From Actinocrispum wychmicini (lineage in GTDB: Bacteria > Actinomycetota > Actinomycetes > Mycobacteriales > Pseudonocardiaceae): DNA of 64,000 bases. The stretch is from NCBI RefSeq assembly GCF_004345645.1, contig NZ_SLWS01000003.1:496001-560000 (forward strand), given 5' to 3'. The translations under genes and the position numbers were made by a program. Under the pieces are notes generated by a model. It ran no database searches, had not been told where the DNA came from, and saw nothing but the letters and a program-made list of their open reading frames with translations. Positions 35,192-44,911 of the stretch are shown piece after piece; position 1 is the stretch's first letter, and every line of letters starts with the position of its first letter.

Positions 35192-36007
35192 ATGACGCAT
35201 GGTGAACGGTCGACCGATGACTCGGGAACGCATATCGCGCGTGTCTACAACGCGCTGTTAGGCGGCAAGGACAACTACGAGTCGGACCGCGCGATCGCCG
35301 ACGAGTTCACCGCCGTCGCGCCCGAGTTCACCGCGCTGGCGTGGGACAACCGCCAGTTCCTGATGCGCGCCAGCCGGTTCCTCGCCGGCGAGGCCGGGAT
35401 CAGCCAGTTCCTGGACTTCGGCGCGTGCCTGCCGGTCGGCGACAGCACCCACGAAGTGGTGCAACGCCTGAACCGCAACGCGTCCGTGGTCTACATCGGG
35501 ATGGATCCGCTGGTGCTCGCGCACGGCCGCGCGCTCCTCGCCGACAACGACATGACCCACATCGTCGACGTCAACTGGCTCGCGCCGCAGAACGTGCTCA
35601 ACGACGCCGCGGTCTGCAAGTACATCGATTTCGAGCAGCCGGTCGCGTTCTGTCACGTCGGCACCCTGATGCACGTCCCCGACGAGTACGACCCGTGGGA
35701 CATCATGCGGGAGTTGATCGACGCGAGCGCACCGGGTTCGTACTTCGCGTTCGCCCATCTGCTCGACCCCGGGCCGGGGCACGAGCTGGCCGAGTTAGCC
35801 GCCCGCGTCCAGGACGTGTACCTGAACAGCCCGATGGCCAGCGGCTGGTTCCGCCCGATCGACCGGATCACCGAGATGCTGCCCGGTCTGGACCTGGTCG
35901 AACCCGGCGTGGTGCCGCTGGCCGACTGGTGGCCGGACGGCCCGCGGCTCAAGCCGGTCGCCCCGGTCCAGCGCCTGCTGGTGGGAGCCGTCGGCCGCAA
36001 GCCGTAG
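35192..36007 (+). CDS. DUF574-type SAM-dependent methyltransferase
   Basis: 271 aa from ATG 35192, with ggggcgag upstream; an earlier in-frame GTG at 35159 is possible. HIARVYNALLGGKDNYESDR near the N-terminus and LDFGACLPVGDSTHEVVQRL are the signature of the actinobacterial DUF574/Methyltransf_19 group, with SAM bound near FGACLP. These occur in many copies in actinomycetes with few known substrates. Two TTA codons are present (A-L-L-G-G and E-L-A-A). It stands alone between the tetR gene and a DinB-like gene. Confidence 0.88.
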   Translation: MTHGERSTDDSGTHIARVYNALLGGKDNYESDRAIADEFTAVAPEFTALAWDNRQFLMRASRFLAGEAGISQFLDFGACLPVGDSTHEVVQRLNRNASVVYIGMDPLVLAHGRALLADNDMTHIVDVNWLAPQNVLNDAAVCKYIDFEQPVAFCHVGTLMHVPDEYDPWDIMRELIDASAPGSYFAFAHLLDPGPGHELAELAARVQDVYLNSPMASGWFRPIDRITEMLPGLDLVEPGVVPLADWWPDGPRLKPVAPVQRLLVGAVGRKP

Positions 36008-36055
36008 AGCGGGTTCCGGAAGCGGAACGTCCGCAATGGGTTCTACGGTGTCGCC

Positions 36056-36607
36056 ATGACCGACACCCCTTGGGAACCACCGCTGGCCGGCACCGAGGTC
36101 GAGCACCTCGTCGGCGCGCTGGAGCGCCTGCGCACGACTTTCCGCTGGAAGACCGACGGCCTCGATTCAGCGGGGTTGCAGGTCCGCGTCGGCGCGTCCT
36201 CGCTGACTCTCGGCGGCCTGCTCAAGCACCTCGCCCGCGCCGAACAGCAGATGTTCACCAAGAAGCTCGACGGAACACCGGTCGGCGCGCCGTGGGACAC
36301 CGCCGACTGGGCGGCCGACCCCGACTGGGACTTCAACTCGGCCGTCAACGACACCCCGGAGCAGCTCTACGCGCTCTGGGACGACACCATTGAACGGTCC
36401 CGGGCCCGGCTCGCGGCCGCCCTGACCGACGGCGGACTCGACCAGCTCGTCCACGTCTCCTGGCCGGACGGCCGGCACGCCAGCCTGCGGCGCCTGGTGT
36501 GCGACCTGATCGAGGAGTACGGCCGGCACACCGGCCACGCCGACCTGCTCCGCGAGGCCGTGGACGGGCGCGTCGGCGAGGATCCGCCGGCCGGCTGGCA
36601 CGGGTGA
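36056..36607 (+). CDS. DinB/DUF664-family protein
   Basis: 183 aa with the DinB-like four-helix pattern: LGGLLKHLARAEQQMFTKKL (first metal His), then EEYGRHTGHADLLREAVDG (two further His), a triad that usually binds a metal. The family includes mycothiol-dependent transferases and many uncharacterised proteins; DUF664 members are common in actinomycetes, where thiol-S-transferase activity with mycothiol has been shown for relatives. Start ATG 36056. Not clearly coupled to its neighbours (49 nt after the methyltransferase stop, 41 nt before the next gene). Confidence 0.85.
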   Translation: MTDTPWEPPLAGTEVEHLVGALERLRTTFRWKTDGLDSAGLQVRVGASSLTLGGLLKHLARAEQQMFTKKLDGTPVGAPWDTADWAADPDWDFNSAVNDTPEQLYALWDDTIERSRARLAAALTDGGLDQLVHVSWPDGRHASLRRLVCDLIEEYGRHTGHADLLREAVDGRVGEDPPAGWHG

Positions 36608-36648
36608 CAGTGTCCGATGTGGACATCGAACGAGGGGATGGGTGACTG

Positions 36649-36936
36649 GTGCGACTCAGGTTCAGCGGCGAGATCTGGTACTGGCGCGGCCCCGCGCCGT
36701 GGTTCTTCGTCACCGTCCCGGATGAGCAGTGCCGCGACCTGGAGGACCTGTCCGGGCGCGTCAGCTACGGCTGGGGGATGATCCCGGTGACCGTCACGGT
36801 CGGCGCCAGCACGTGGCGGACTTCCCTGTTCCCCAAGGACGGCAGCTACATCGTGCCGGTGAAGGCCCAGGTGCGGAAGAACGAGGACCTGGACGAAGGC
36901 CACACGGTGACCGTCCACATGGTCGTGGACACCTGA
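36649..36936 (+). CDS. DUF1905-domain protein
   Basis: 95 aa (GTG 36649). RLRFSGEIWYWRGPAPWFFV, then SYGWGMIPVTVTVGASTWRT, SLFPKDGSYIVPVKAQVRK and HTVTVHMVVD match the small beta-barrel domain DUF1905, often fused to or next to YdeI-like proteins. Function unknown. Its stop abuts the end of the opposing gene at 36937. Confidence 0.82.
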   Translation: MRLRFSGEIWYWRGPAPWFFVTVPDEQCRDLEDLSGRVSYGWGMIPVTVTVGASTWRTSLFPKDGSYIVPVKAQVRKNEDLDEGHTVTVHMVVDT

Positions 36937-38328
36937 TCACCGCTGCCGGTCGGAGGGGCCGCCGGACTCGTGGATGTCCTGGAACACGCCGCCGCGCCAG
37001 ATCACCGAGAACCGCAGCTGCTTCCCGTTGGGCGCGCGGATGACCAGGATCCGCTTCTGCTCGCCCGGCTCGGTCGAGAGATCCTCGGGCTGCAGCCGGA
37101 CCGAGCTGTACTGCTGTCTGGACCACTTGTTGTAGGGCTCCTGGTTCAGCGGCGGCGGATACCGGTTCATCAGCTCCTCGAACGCGGACTCCTCAGTGAA
37201 CGGGGCGGACCGGGGAGCGCCGACGTCCTCGCCTCGGCGCAGGCGGTCGAAGTCCGCCGCTTCCCGTTCCAGGCCGGCGAGTTCCGCTTGGGCGGCCCGG
37301 CGGACGCCTTCGTCGGCCGCGCCGAGCCGGTCGCGCAGGTTGCCGACGTCACGGAACAGGCTGCCGGAGCGTTCCAGCCGGTCGAGCCGGCTCCGGGCGT
37401 CTTCCACATCCGCGGACGACACCTGCAGCTGCTCGACCCCCGTCGGCTGGCCGGGCAGGGAGACCGGCCCGGTTTGCCCGCCTGGCAACGAAACCGGGCC
37501 GCCCTGCGGTGCTCCGGGCGCGCTGACCGGTCCGCCGCCCGGCGCGGGTGGGGCGACGGCGGGCCCGCCTGGGGCGCCCGACGGCGCCTCGACCCGGTCG
37601 TAGTGGCGGTAGACCAGGTAGCCGACGACGCCGATCACGATGATCCCGGCGACGATCCAGCCCGCGACCGGAATGGTCGACGCGCCGCCGGCGGCGGTGG
37701 CTCCCGTGGCCAGGACCTCGGCGGCGGTCGCCTCGGCCGCAACGGCCTCCATCGCCGCCGCGCCAGCCTCCGCGGTGGTGACGCCTACCTCCGCGGTCGT
37801 CACCGCCGTTGTCTCCGCGGCTGCGGCTTGCGTTCCGGTGCCGAACAGGACCGACGGCGGGACGCCGGGTGGCCCGCCGGTGGTCGGCACGATCATCATC
37901 CCGGCCGCCAGCGATATCGCGCCGGGCATCCCCACCGGTGACGGCTGCCCTGGCGGGGCGGGCGGCGCGGTCACCCGCGCGGCCGGCGGGTGGTCGACCA
38001 ACGGCAGGATCCGGTCGCGCTCCTGCAGGAGCCGTTGCAGTTCGACGGTGGACATGGCCGGGTTGGCCTGGACCTGCTGGTCGATCTCGGCCGCGCGGGC
38101 GGCGGCGCCGGCCTCGGAGTACGGCTCACGGCGCACCAACATCCGGGACACCTGCGAATTGCCCGCACACCGCTGGAGTTGCAGCAGGTACGGCTCAGTT
38201 CCGTCGGTTCGGGCGCGGTCCAGGTCCGCGGTCAGCTTCTGAGTCCGCGCGTCGAGTTCGTTTCCGGACGTTCCCCACTCGGTGTCTTGTTGTCGAGGCT
38301 CCCGCACGTTCGTCCACGCTGCCATCAT
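36937..38328 (-). CDS. Large membrane-anchored protein with LQR-AGN motif, possible conflict-system component
   Basis: 463 aa from ATG 38328 (start uncertain; ATG 38325 or a later GTG are possible). Residues 51-66, LQRCAGNSQVSRMLVR, resemble the LQRxxGNxAVxxLL motif common near the N-terminus of DUF4157-type proteins linked to contractile injection systems. Next come a helical segment, a Pro-rich linker, an Ala/Thr/Glu-rich stretch, one transmembrane helix (about 220-240), a Gly/Pro-rich linker, a coiled coil (VEDARSRLDRLERSGSLFRD) and a compact C-terminal domain of about 75 residues (RILVIRAPNGKQLRFSVIWR). It follows the TIR gene on the same strand after 69 nt. I do not recognise the C-terminal domain. 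Confidence 0.6.
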   Translation of the reverse strand: MMAAWTNVREPRQQDTEWGTSGNELDARTQKLTADLDRARTDGTEPYLLQLQRCAGNSQVSRMLVRREPYSEAGAAARAAEIDQQVQANPAMSTVELQRLLQERDRILPLVDHPPAARVTAPPAPPGQPSPVGMPGAISLAAGMMIVPTTGGPPGVPPSVLFGTGTQAAAAETTAVTTAEVGVTTAEAGAAAMEAVAAEATAAEVLATGATAAGGASTIPVAGWIVAGIIVIGVVGYLVYRHYDRVEAPSGAPGGPAVAPPAPGGGPVSAPGAPQGGPVSLPGGQTGPVSLPGQPTGVEQLQVSSADVEDARSRLDRLERSGSLFRDVGNLRDRLGAADEGVRRAAQAELAGLEREAADFDRLRRGEDVGAPRSAPFTEESAFEELMNRYPPPLNQEPYNKWSRQQYSSVRLQPEDLSTEPGEQKRILVIRAPNGKQLRFSVIWRGGVFQDIHESGGPSDRQR

Positions 38329-38397
38329 TCGGCGGCGGGGACACCGACGTCCGGATGCTCGTGGGGGCACCGATGGCCGCACGTTCGGGCGCGCCGG

Positions 38398-38991
38398 CTA
38401 CTTTTGCGGCGACTCATTGATTGTCTGGTCGCGGACAGCCTGATAGATGCGACTGTGGCCGGTGGCGTGCGCGGAGATCACGATTTGTCCATTCGTCGGT
38501 GAATTGTCGACGCCAGGACGGGCGAGTTCGGGAATCGCTTTGGTGAGCGCGTCGGCGATGGTGTCGAGGTCCGAGTCCAGGTCGTGATGGCGTAGCCGCA
38601 GGTATTGGCACGTGGTGATGGGCGCGATGGCCGGCGGAAGAGTCTCCCCGGTCAGCCTTTTCGTGGCGCCGACGAGGATCGGGATGACTCTGATGTCGTG
38701 CGCGAAGGCCTCCGCGATTTCCCGGCGCACCCAGTCGCCGTCCTGGTCGATGGGCCGCTGACCATCGGGTCCGGTGGGGGTGAGCCAGCGCGGGCCGACC
38801 ACCGCGAGCAGGACCCGGCAGCCCCGCACCCGGTGCAGAAGTTCCCGTTCGAAGTCGTTTCCCGGGGGAATTCCACGGTCGCTGGCGAGGAAGACGGTGT
38901 CCTCACCGAGCCGCTCGGACAGGCCGCGCTTGAGCAGCGTCGCGGCACTCGGTTCGTCACTGGTCCGATAGTTGACAAAAACAGCGGTCAT
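38398..38991 (-). CDS. TIR-domain protein with C-terminal QAVRDQ tag
   Basis: 197 aa from ATG 38991. TIR domain in residues about 1-150: strand A VFVNYRTSDE, BB-loop-like ASDRGIPPGNDFERELLHRV, LLAVVGPRWL, and DWVRREIAEAFAHDIRVIPI with Glu91 at the position of the catalytic glutamate of NAD-cleaving TIRs. The last 30 residues (VISAHATGHSRIYQAVRDQT) resemble the first 30 of the divergent nSTAND1-WD40 protein (NAYASGSAQVFQAARDQFVV). Bacterial TIR proteins usually act as NAD-degrading or signal-producing effectors in anti-phage immunity. The shared tag suggests the two proteins recruit one another. The start regions are about 105 nt apart, so a shared divergent promoter is likely. Confidence 0.85.
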   Translation of the reverse strand: MTAVFVNYRTSDEPSAATLLKRGLSERLGEDTVFLASDRGIPPGNDFERELLHRVRGCRVLLAVVGPRWLTPTGPDGQRPIDQDGDWVRREIAEAFAHDIRVIPILVGATKRLTGETLPPAIAPITTCQYLRLRHHDLDSDLDTIADALTKAIPELARPGVDNSPTNGQIVISAHATGHSRIYQAVRDQTINESPQK

Positions 38992-39095
38992 GATTCCGAA
39001 CTCCCACTTCCGGCGACCGAACAAACGCATCCTACCGACACTTCTGTAACAGAAGCCTGCCCCAGGCGACCCATGGTGCGGAAGGGGTGATCTCG

Positions 39096-42000
39096 ATGAC
39101 GGACGACAATCCGGTGAATGCGCACCTGAACGCGTACGCGTCCGGTTCGGCTCAGGTCTTCCAGGCCGCCCGGGACCAGTTCGTCGTCGATCGCGATCTG
39201 CACATCTATTTGCACAACGGAGTGCGGGTGACCCGCCGGACCGTGAGCGCGCCGGCCGATGTCGAGTGTCCCTATCCGGGGCTGGCCGCGTTCGAGTCCG
39301 AGCAGGCGAAATGGTTCTTCGGCCGGGACCGGCTGGTCGCTGAGCTGGTCGGGAAAGTCGGCCATCAGCTCGACGAGCCGGGCATGCAGGCGGTGATCGC
39401 GCCGTCCGGAGCAGGCAAGTCGTCCCTGTTGCGGGCCGGCCTGATCCCCGCGGTCGCTCAGGGAGCGCTCCCGGTCCGGGGCTCGGCGCAGTGGCCGCAG
39501 GTCTACCTGACCCCGACGGCCCGGCCGATGCCCGCGCTCGCCAACAGCCTGGCGGCGCTCACCCGACTGCCACCGGAGCACGTCTGGCGGGTCCTGCACG
39601 CCCGGCCCGCGGCCGCCGGCGCGCTGGTCGCGACCGAGATGCGCCGGCAATCGGCCGCTGTTCCGCTGGTGATCGTCGACCAGTTCGAGGAACTCTTCAC
39701 GATGTGCGCGAACCCCGCGGAGCGGGTCGCGTTCGTCGACGCACTGACGTCGTTGAGCCCGCGAGGCACGACTGGGCCACCTGCGGCACTGGTGGTGTTC
39801 GGGATCCGCGCGGACTTCTACGCCGCGGGATTCGACCTGCCGTCCGTGCGCGCGGCGCTCCAGGACGTGCCCGTGCTCGTACCGGAGATGTCGGAGTCCG
39901 AGTTGCGCGACGCGATCGTCTGCCCGGCCCAGCTGGAGCACCTGGATTTCGCGGACGACCTGGTCGAACTGCTGCTGCGCGACCTTGGCACGGGCTGCGC
40001 CACCGACGGCTACCCGGCGCACCGGCTGCCGATGCTGGCGTACGCCTTGCGTGCGACCTGGCAGACCCGGCACGGACACACCCTCACTGTGGCGGGTTAC
40101 CGGGCGACCGGCGGCATCGCCGGCGCGATCGCCACCGCCGCGCAGCGGACCTTCACCCGGCTCAGCAGCACCGAGCAGGACATCGCCCGGCGGATGTTCC
40201 TGCGCCTGGTGCGGATCGGCGACGAGGACGTCCGCCGGCTGCTCCCCACGGACGAGTTGCTGGCGGCATTCCCCGGCAAGCAGGCGCACCCGGTGCTCGC
40301 CGCCTTCACCGCCAATCGCCTGCTCACCCAACGGGAGAACACGGTCGAGATCAGTCACGAGGCGCTCCTGCGGGCGTGGCCGACCCTGCGGAAATGGCTC
40401 GACGAGGACCGCGCCGGCAACCTGGTCAGACAGGACATCGAAGACGCCGCGACCGGCTGGATCCGTGACAAGCGGTCGAACTCCGTGCTGTACCGGGGAA
40501 ACCGGCTCACCGCCGCCCGGGACTGGGCGGCCCAACCGAACCACGGGCTGAGCCACACCGGACACGCGTTCCTTGCCGCGTCGGTCCGACAGTTCAAGCG
40601 GGGCAAGAGGATCCGCCGCGCGACCATCGCTCTGCTGGTGGTGCTCACGGTTGTCGCCAGCGTCGTCGCCGGCTACGCCTTGGACAAGCGGGACGAAGCG
40701 GAGTTCAACGAGATGGTGGCCGCCAGCGCCGAACTCATGAAGATCGACTCGACGCTGGCGGCGCAGATGTACGTCGCCGCCAGGCATTACGGCCACAGCG
40801 TCCACCTCGACAGCGCGCTGGTCACGTCCCAGAACGCGCCGCTGGCGACGGTCCTGTTCACCAACTACGGCAACAACGAGCAACTTGGCTTCTCGGCGCT
40901 GGCCCACAGCCCGACCACCGACCTGGTCGCCGCCACCGACACGACCACGAAGCTGTACCTGTGGTCCGGCCCGCCCGGGCCGCCCACAGTCGTGCCTCTC
41001 GGCGGGCAAGCACGGCGAGAGCCTGGCGTTCTCGCCGAGCGGCGACCTGCTTGTCGTCGGCCACGACGACGGGACGTTCCAGGTATGGGACACCACGAGC
41101 CGGGCGACTCCGACACCGGTCGGGAAGCCGGTGCGCGGGGCGCAGGCCGCCCTGGTGGCCATGGCGTTCGACGCGCGGGGACGCTTTCTCGCCACCGGCG
41201 GGCTGGGCGACAGCGTCCGCTTGTGGGACTTGGCCGACCCGGCCGAACCGAGCCGGATCAGCGACGTGCCGGCCGGTGCGCGGGCCGGCATCCGCACCAT
41301 GGCCACCAGCCAGGACGGCGATCTCCTGGCGTTCGCCGACGAAGGCACCGTGCACCTCTGGGACGTGTCGGATCCGCGACACGCCACCCGGATCGGGCAG
41401 CCGAGGCGGCTGGGCGACGCACCCGTGCTCGCCCTGGCGTTCAGCCCGGACGGCCGGGAACTCGCGGCCGGCACCATGGCCGGTGACGTGCTGCGGCTGG
41501 ACATCGACGACCCCGGCCACCCGCGCGTCATCGGGCCGCCGTTGGTCACCGGCGGCGAGGTCCGGACACTCGCGTACGGGCCTGACAAGGACCGGCTGGC
41601 GGCGGGTCTCGGCAATCGGGACATCGCGTTGTGGTGGCTGGACGACGCCGGGACCATCTTCGCGGCCGCGAACGTGCTGGCCGGCCATGGCTCGGCCGTC
41701 ACCGGACTGTTCTTCGCCGGCCCGGAGCACGTCATCGGGGTGGACGCGGGCGGCTCGTTGCGTGACTGGCACCTGCCACCCACCGTGTTCTCGCCGGGAC
41801 AGCGGCCGGCTTTCACCCGGTTCGCGCCGGCCGGCGACCGCCTCGCGGTCGGGTTGGCCGACGGGTCCGTCCGGTTCTGGGACACCGGCGACCCCGCCCT
41901 GCCCATGCGGCTGGACGCGACGATCCCGGCGGGCGCGTGCACGGCCGCCGGGGTGTGGCTCAGCACCGAGCGAGACCTGTTGGCCTGTGTGGACGCGCAC

Positions 42001-42828
42001 GGGCAGGCCCACATCTGGGACATGGCCACCTTGGACTCAGTGCGTCGGTTCGACGGCGTCATCCCGTCGGCGGCGACGACTGTCGCGTTTGGACCGGGCA
42101 GCCGCAGCCTCGTCACCGTGCGGTCGGACTCGGCCGCGCAACTGTGGTCGATCGACGACCCGGACAAGCCGCGACCGCTGGGCCAGCCCTTCGGCCACGA
42201 CTACGACATGGTCGTGGCCAGTGCCGACGGCACTCGGCTGGCCGCCGCCCGGACCACCGGCGAGATCGACCTGTGGGACCTGTCGGATCCGGCCCACCCC
42301 CGGCCGTGGGGCACCACACTGACCGGCCCGGTGCAGCGGACAGCGGCGATGGCGTTCAGCCCGGACGGCCGTACCTTCGCCGCTGGCGGCATCGACCACG
42401 GCATCCGGCTCTGGACCGTGGCGGACTTCTCGCACAGCGGCGATCCGACCGTGACGCGCCTCTCCCCGGGCGTGGTGTTCGCCATCGACTTCAACCACGA
42501 CGGCACCAGGATGGTCACCGCCGGCCTCGAATCCGAGCTGCACGTCTGGGACACCGGGACGATGGCCGAGGTGTACTGGCCGATCAGTCTCAATGCCGCC
42601 ACTGTCTCGGGGGCGACGTTCCCCCGCAGGCCCACCTCCGCGCAGTTCCGTCCGTCCGGCGACTGGCTGGTGACCAGCCTCGACGACGGCACAGTCGCGC
42701 TGTGGAACACCGATCCACAACGCACGGCCGACCGCGTGTGCGCGCTGACCACCGAGTCGGACCTGCCCGCCAAGTGGCGCGAACACTTCCCGCAGATCTC
42801 GTATCGCGCGCCCTGCGGCTGGCGTTAG
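39096..42828 (+). CDS. nSTAND1 NTPase with WD40 repeats, interrupted by a frameshift near 41007
   Basis: About 1240 residues in two frames. ATG 39096 follows gaagggg. Residues 10-30 carry the QAARDQ tag; from about 57 the nSTAND1 domain starts (CPYPGLAAFESEQAKWFFGR), with Walker A APSGAGKSS at 103-110 (also PxxGxGKS) and Walker B LVIVDQFEELF near 190-200. One TM helix lies near residue 510-530 (ATIALLVVLTVVASVVAG). The remainder is a WD40 propeller (LAFSPDGRELAAG, VWDTTSRATP and others). At 41007 one extra C shifts the frame; removing it restores PLGGKHGESLAFSPSG. The first frame otherwise runs on to 41486. Members of this class sense an invader or stress signal through the C-terminal repeats. 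Confidence 0.85.
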
Positions 42829-43430
42829 TATCCGCGGCTTCCGGCGCCGTCGCTGAGCAGGGAGAACGCTTCCGCGGCGGCCACTGTGGCCTCGGGGTAC
42901 AAGGAGTCCGCGGTGCGGCCGTCGGCGAGGCCGCGCCAGTTCTCCCGGGCCAGTGTTTTGAGCACGGCGACGATCTGGGTCGCGACCAGGCGGGCCATCA
43001 GGGTTCCGTCGAGGGCCGATGTCAGCTGGTCGACGTCGTGGGTTTCCAGGTCCGCCAGTCGGGACGCCAGGCTGGGGGTGGTGAAGACCAGGCGGTGGAA
43101 GGCCAGGACGTCGGGTCTGTCGCAGAGGCCGGTGACTGGGTCGCGGCGGTCCAGTCCGGCCTGAAAGTGGTGGTGCAGGGCGGAAAGCGGGGACCGGGCG
43201 GGATCCCGTTCGCGGACGGTACGGGCGGGTTCGCCGATGTGGTCGGCGAAGCGGTGCAGCACAAGGTCTTCCTTGGTGGCGAAGTACCGGAACAGGGTGG
43301 GTTTCGACACCTCGGCCGCGGCGGCGATGTCCGCCACGGAGACCTGGTCGAAGCCGTCCGCGAGGAACATCTCGATCGCCACGGCCGAGAGCGCCCGCCG
43401 GGTCCGTTCCTTCTTCAGCTCTCTCAGCAC
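42825..43430 (-). CDS. TetR-family regulator
   Basis: 201 aa. N-terminal helix-turn-helix at about 30-52 (VSVADIAAAAEVSKPTLFRYFATKE), then a helical ligand domain. Divergent from an FAD-dependent monooxygenase with 65 nt between the starts and a palindromic site in that gap, so it most likely represses the monooxygenase and itself. Its stop overlaps the end of the WD40 gene by 4 nt. The inducer is probably an aromatic or quinone-like compound; that is inference. Confidence 0.9.
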   Translation of the reverse strand: MLRELKKERTRRALSAVAIEMFLADGFDQVSVADIAAAAEVSKPTLFRYFATKEDLVLHRFADHIGEPARTVRERDPARSPLSALHHHFQAGLDRRDPVTGLCDRPDVLAFHRLVFTTPSLASRLADLETHDVDQLTSALDGTLMARLVATQIVAVLKTLARENWRGLADGRTADSLYPEATVAAAEAFSLLSDGAGSRGY

Positions 43431-43447
43431 GTCTGTAACCCTAGCAC

Positions 43448-43468
43448 AAATTTAACCGGGTTGTATTT
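43448..43468. promoter_or_regulatory. Candidate TetR operator between divergent genes
   Basis: aaatttaaccgggttgtattt: imperfect palindrome around AACC-G-GGTT in an AT-rich 65-nt intergenic region shared by the TetR gene and the monooxygenase. Symmetry and position only. Confidence 0.55.
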
Positions 43469-43495
43469 GAGACTCGGTTGTGTTTTGGTGGGGCC

Positions 43496-44911
43496 ATGAC
43501 CAGTGTGCTGATCGCCGGAGCCGGGCCGACCGGCCTCACCCTCGCCTGTGACCTGGCCCGATGGGGTGTCGACGTGCGGATCGTCGACAAGGCCGCCCGG
43601 TTCTCGCCGGCGTCCCGCGGCAAGACGCTCAACCCGCGCAGCCTGGAGATCCTCGAAGACCTGGGGCTGGTCGACGAGATCATCGCCGCGGGCATCACCC
43701 ACCTGCGCTACCGCAAGTACCGCGACGGCCGGCAACTGTCCGAACTGGACCCGTTCGCCGAGCCCGGCCCGACCCCGGACGCGCCCTACGACAGCCTGCT
43801 GTTCGTTCCCCAGTGGCGGACCGAGGAGATCCTCCGCGACAAGCTCGCCTCGTCCGGGGTGAAAGTGGAGCTGGACACCGAGCTGAAGGACTTCACCCAG
43901 ACCCCCGACAACGTGCGGGCGACCCTGGCCGACGGCCGGGAGATCACCGCCGACTACCTGGTCGGCTGCGACGGCGGGCACAGCCTGGTGCGCAAGCTCT
44001 TGGGAGTGTCGTTCGCGGGGGAGACCGCGCGCGAACAGACCATGATCTGCGGCGATGTCGAAGTCGACCGACTGGACCCGAACGTGTGGCACCAGTGGAT
44101 CGACGAGGACGGCGCGGTGCTGCTGTCGCCGTTCCGCTGCACGAGATCGTGGCAGCTGCAGGCGAGTTGCGCGCCCGACGCCGACGGGCGCCTGCCGGAA
44201 CCGACCCTGGCGACGTTCCAGCGGCTGTTCGACAAGCACGCGCGGATCCCCGGGGTACGGCTGCGCGATCTCACGTGGTCCACGACGTGGACGGTGAACA
44301 CGCGGATGGTCGACCGCTACCGGGTGGGCCGGGTCCTGTTGGCCGGCGACGCCGCGCACATCCACCCGATCGCGGGCGGGCTCGGGATGAACACCGGCAT
44401 CCAGGACGCCTGGAACTTGGGATGGAAACTGGCGCTCGTCGTGTCCGGGCGGGCCGGGACGGACCTGCTCGACACGTACGAGGAGGAGCGGCTGCCGATC
44501 GCCGCGTGGACCCTGAACCTCACGACCGACCGGCTGAACGCGGTCATGGCGGCCGTGCGGAAACCAGGGGTCGGCCTGGAGCGGGTGCTGACACCGGAAG
44601 GCAGGGGCCTCACGATCGGGTACCCGTGGAGTTCCCTGGCCGGCGCGAACGGCGGCGGCCGAGCGCCGGACGCCCCCACCGCGACCGGCCGACTGTTCGA
44701 CATGTTCGCGGGACCGCATTTCACGCTCTTGACCTTCGGCGACGTCCAAGCCGAGATCCCGGTCGACACCTACCGGATCACCGACGACAACGTCCGTGCC
44801 ACTTACGGGATCGAAGGTGACGGCATGGTTCTGGTCCGACCGGACAACCACGTCGCGCTGACGTCGGCCGACCCGCGACCGGTGATGGACTACCTGGCCG
44901 CGTTGGCATAG
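43496..44911 (+). CDS. FAD-dependent aromatic monooxygenase (PheA/TfdB, RdmE-like)
   Basis: 471 aa from ATG 43496. FAD/NADPH-dependent hydroxylase: GxGxxG in VLIAGAGPTGLTLACDLARW, DG motif in YLVGCDGGHSLVRKLLG, and GD motif in VLLAGDAAHIHPIAGGLGMN with NTGIQDAWNLGWKLALV. A C-terminal thioredoxin-like part (FAGPHFTLLTFGDVQ to VLVRPDNHVAL) is typical of this family. Relatives hydroxylate phenols, anthracyclines, tetracyclines or rifamycin, so it could be a biosynthetic tailoring or drug-inactivating enzyme. Control by the divergent TetR favours an inducible detoxifying role. Its last 22 nt overlap the end of the opposing ABC gene. Confidence 0.92.
   Translation: MTSVLIAGAGPTGLTLACDLARWGVDVRIVDKAARFSPASRGKTLNPRSLEILEDLGLVDEIIAAGITHLRYRKYRDGRQLSELDPFAEPGPTPDAPYDSLLFVPQWRTEEILRDKLASSGVKVELDTELKDFTQTPDNVRATLADGREITADYLVGCDGGHSLVRKLLGVSFAGETAREQTMICGDVEVDRLDPNVWHQWIDEDGAVLLSPFRCTRSWQLQASCAPDADGRLPEPTLATFQRLFDKHARIPGVRLRDLTWSTTWTVNTRMVDRYRVGRVLLAGDAAHIHPIAGGLGMNTGIQDAWNLGWKLALVVSGRAGTDLLDTYEEERLPIAAWTLNLTTDRLNAVMAAVRKPGVGLERVLTPEGRGLTIGYPWSSLAGANGGGRAPDAPTATGRLFDMFAGPHFTLLTFGDVQAEIPVDTYRITDDNVRATYGIEGDGMVLVRPDNHVALTSADPRPVMDYLAALA

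Noticed and set aside
38988..42167. Very long open frames on the strand opposite to the STAND, PKS, halogenase and MFS genes
   Set aside because: They mirror high-GC codon structure of clearly coding genes, lack recognisable domains and good start sites.
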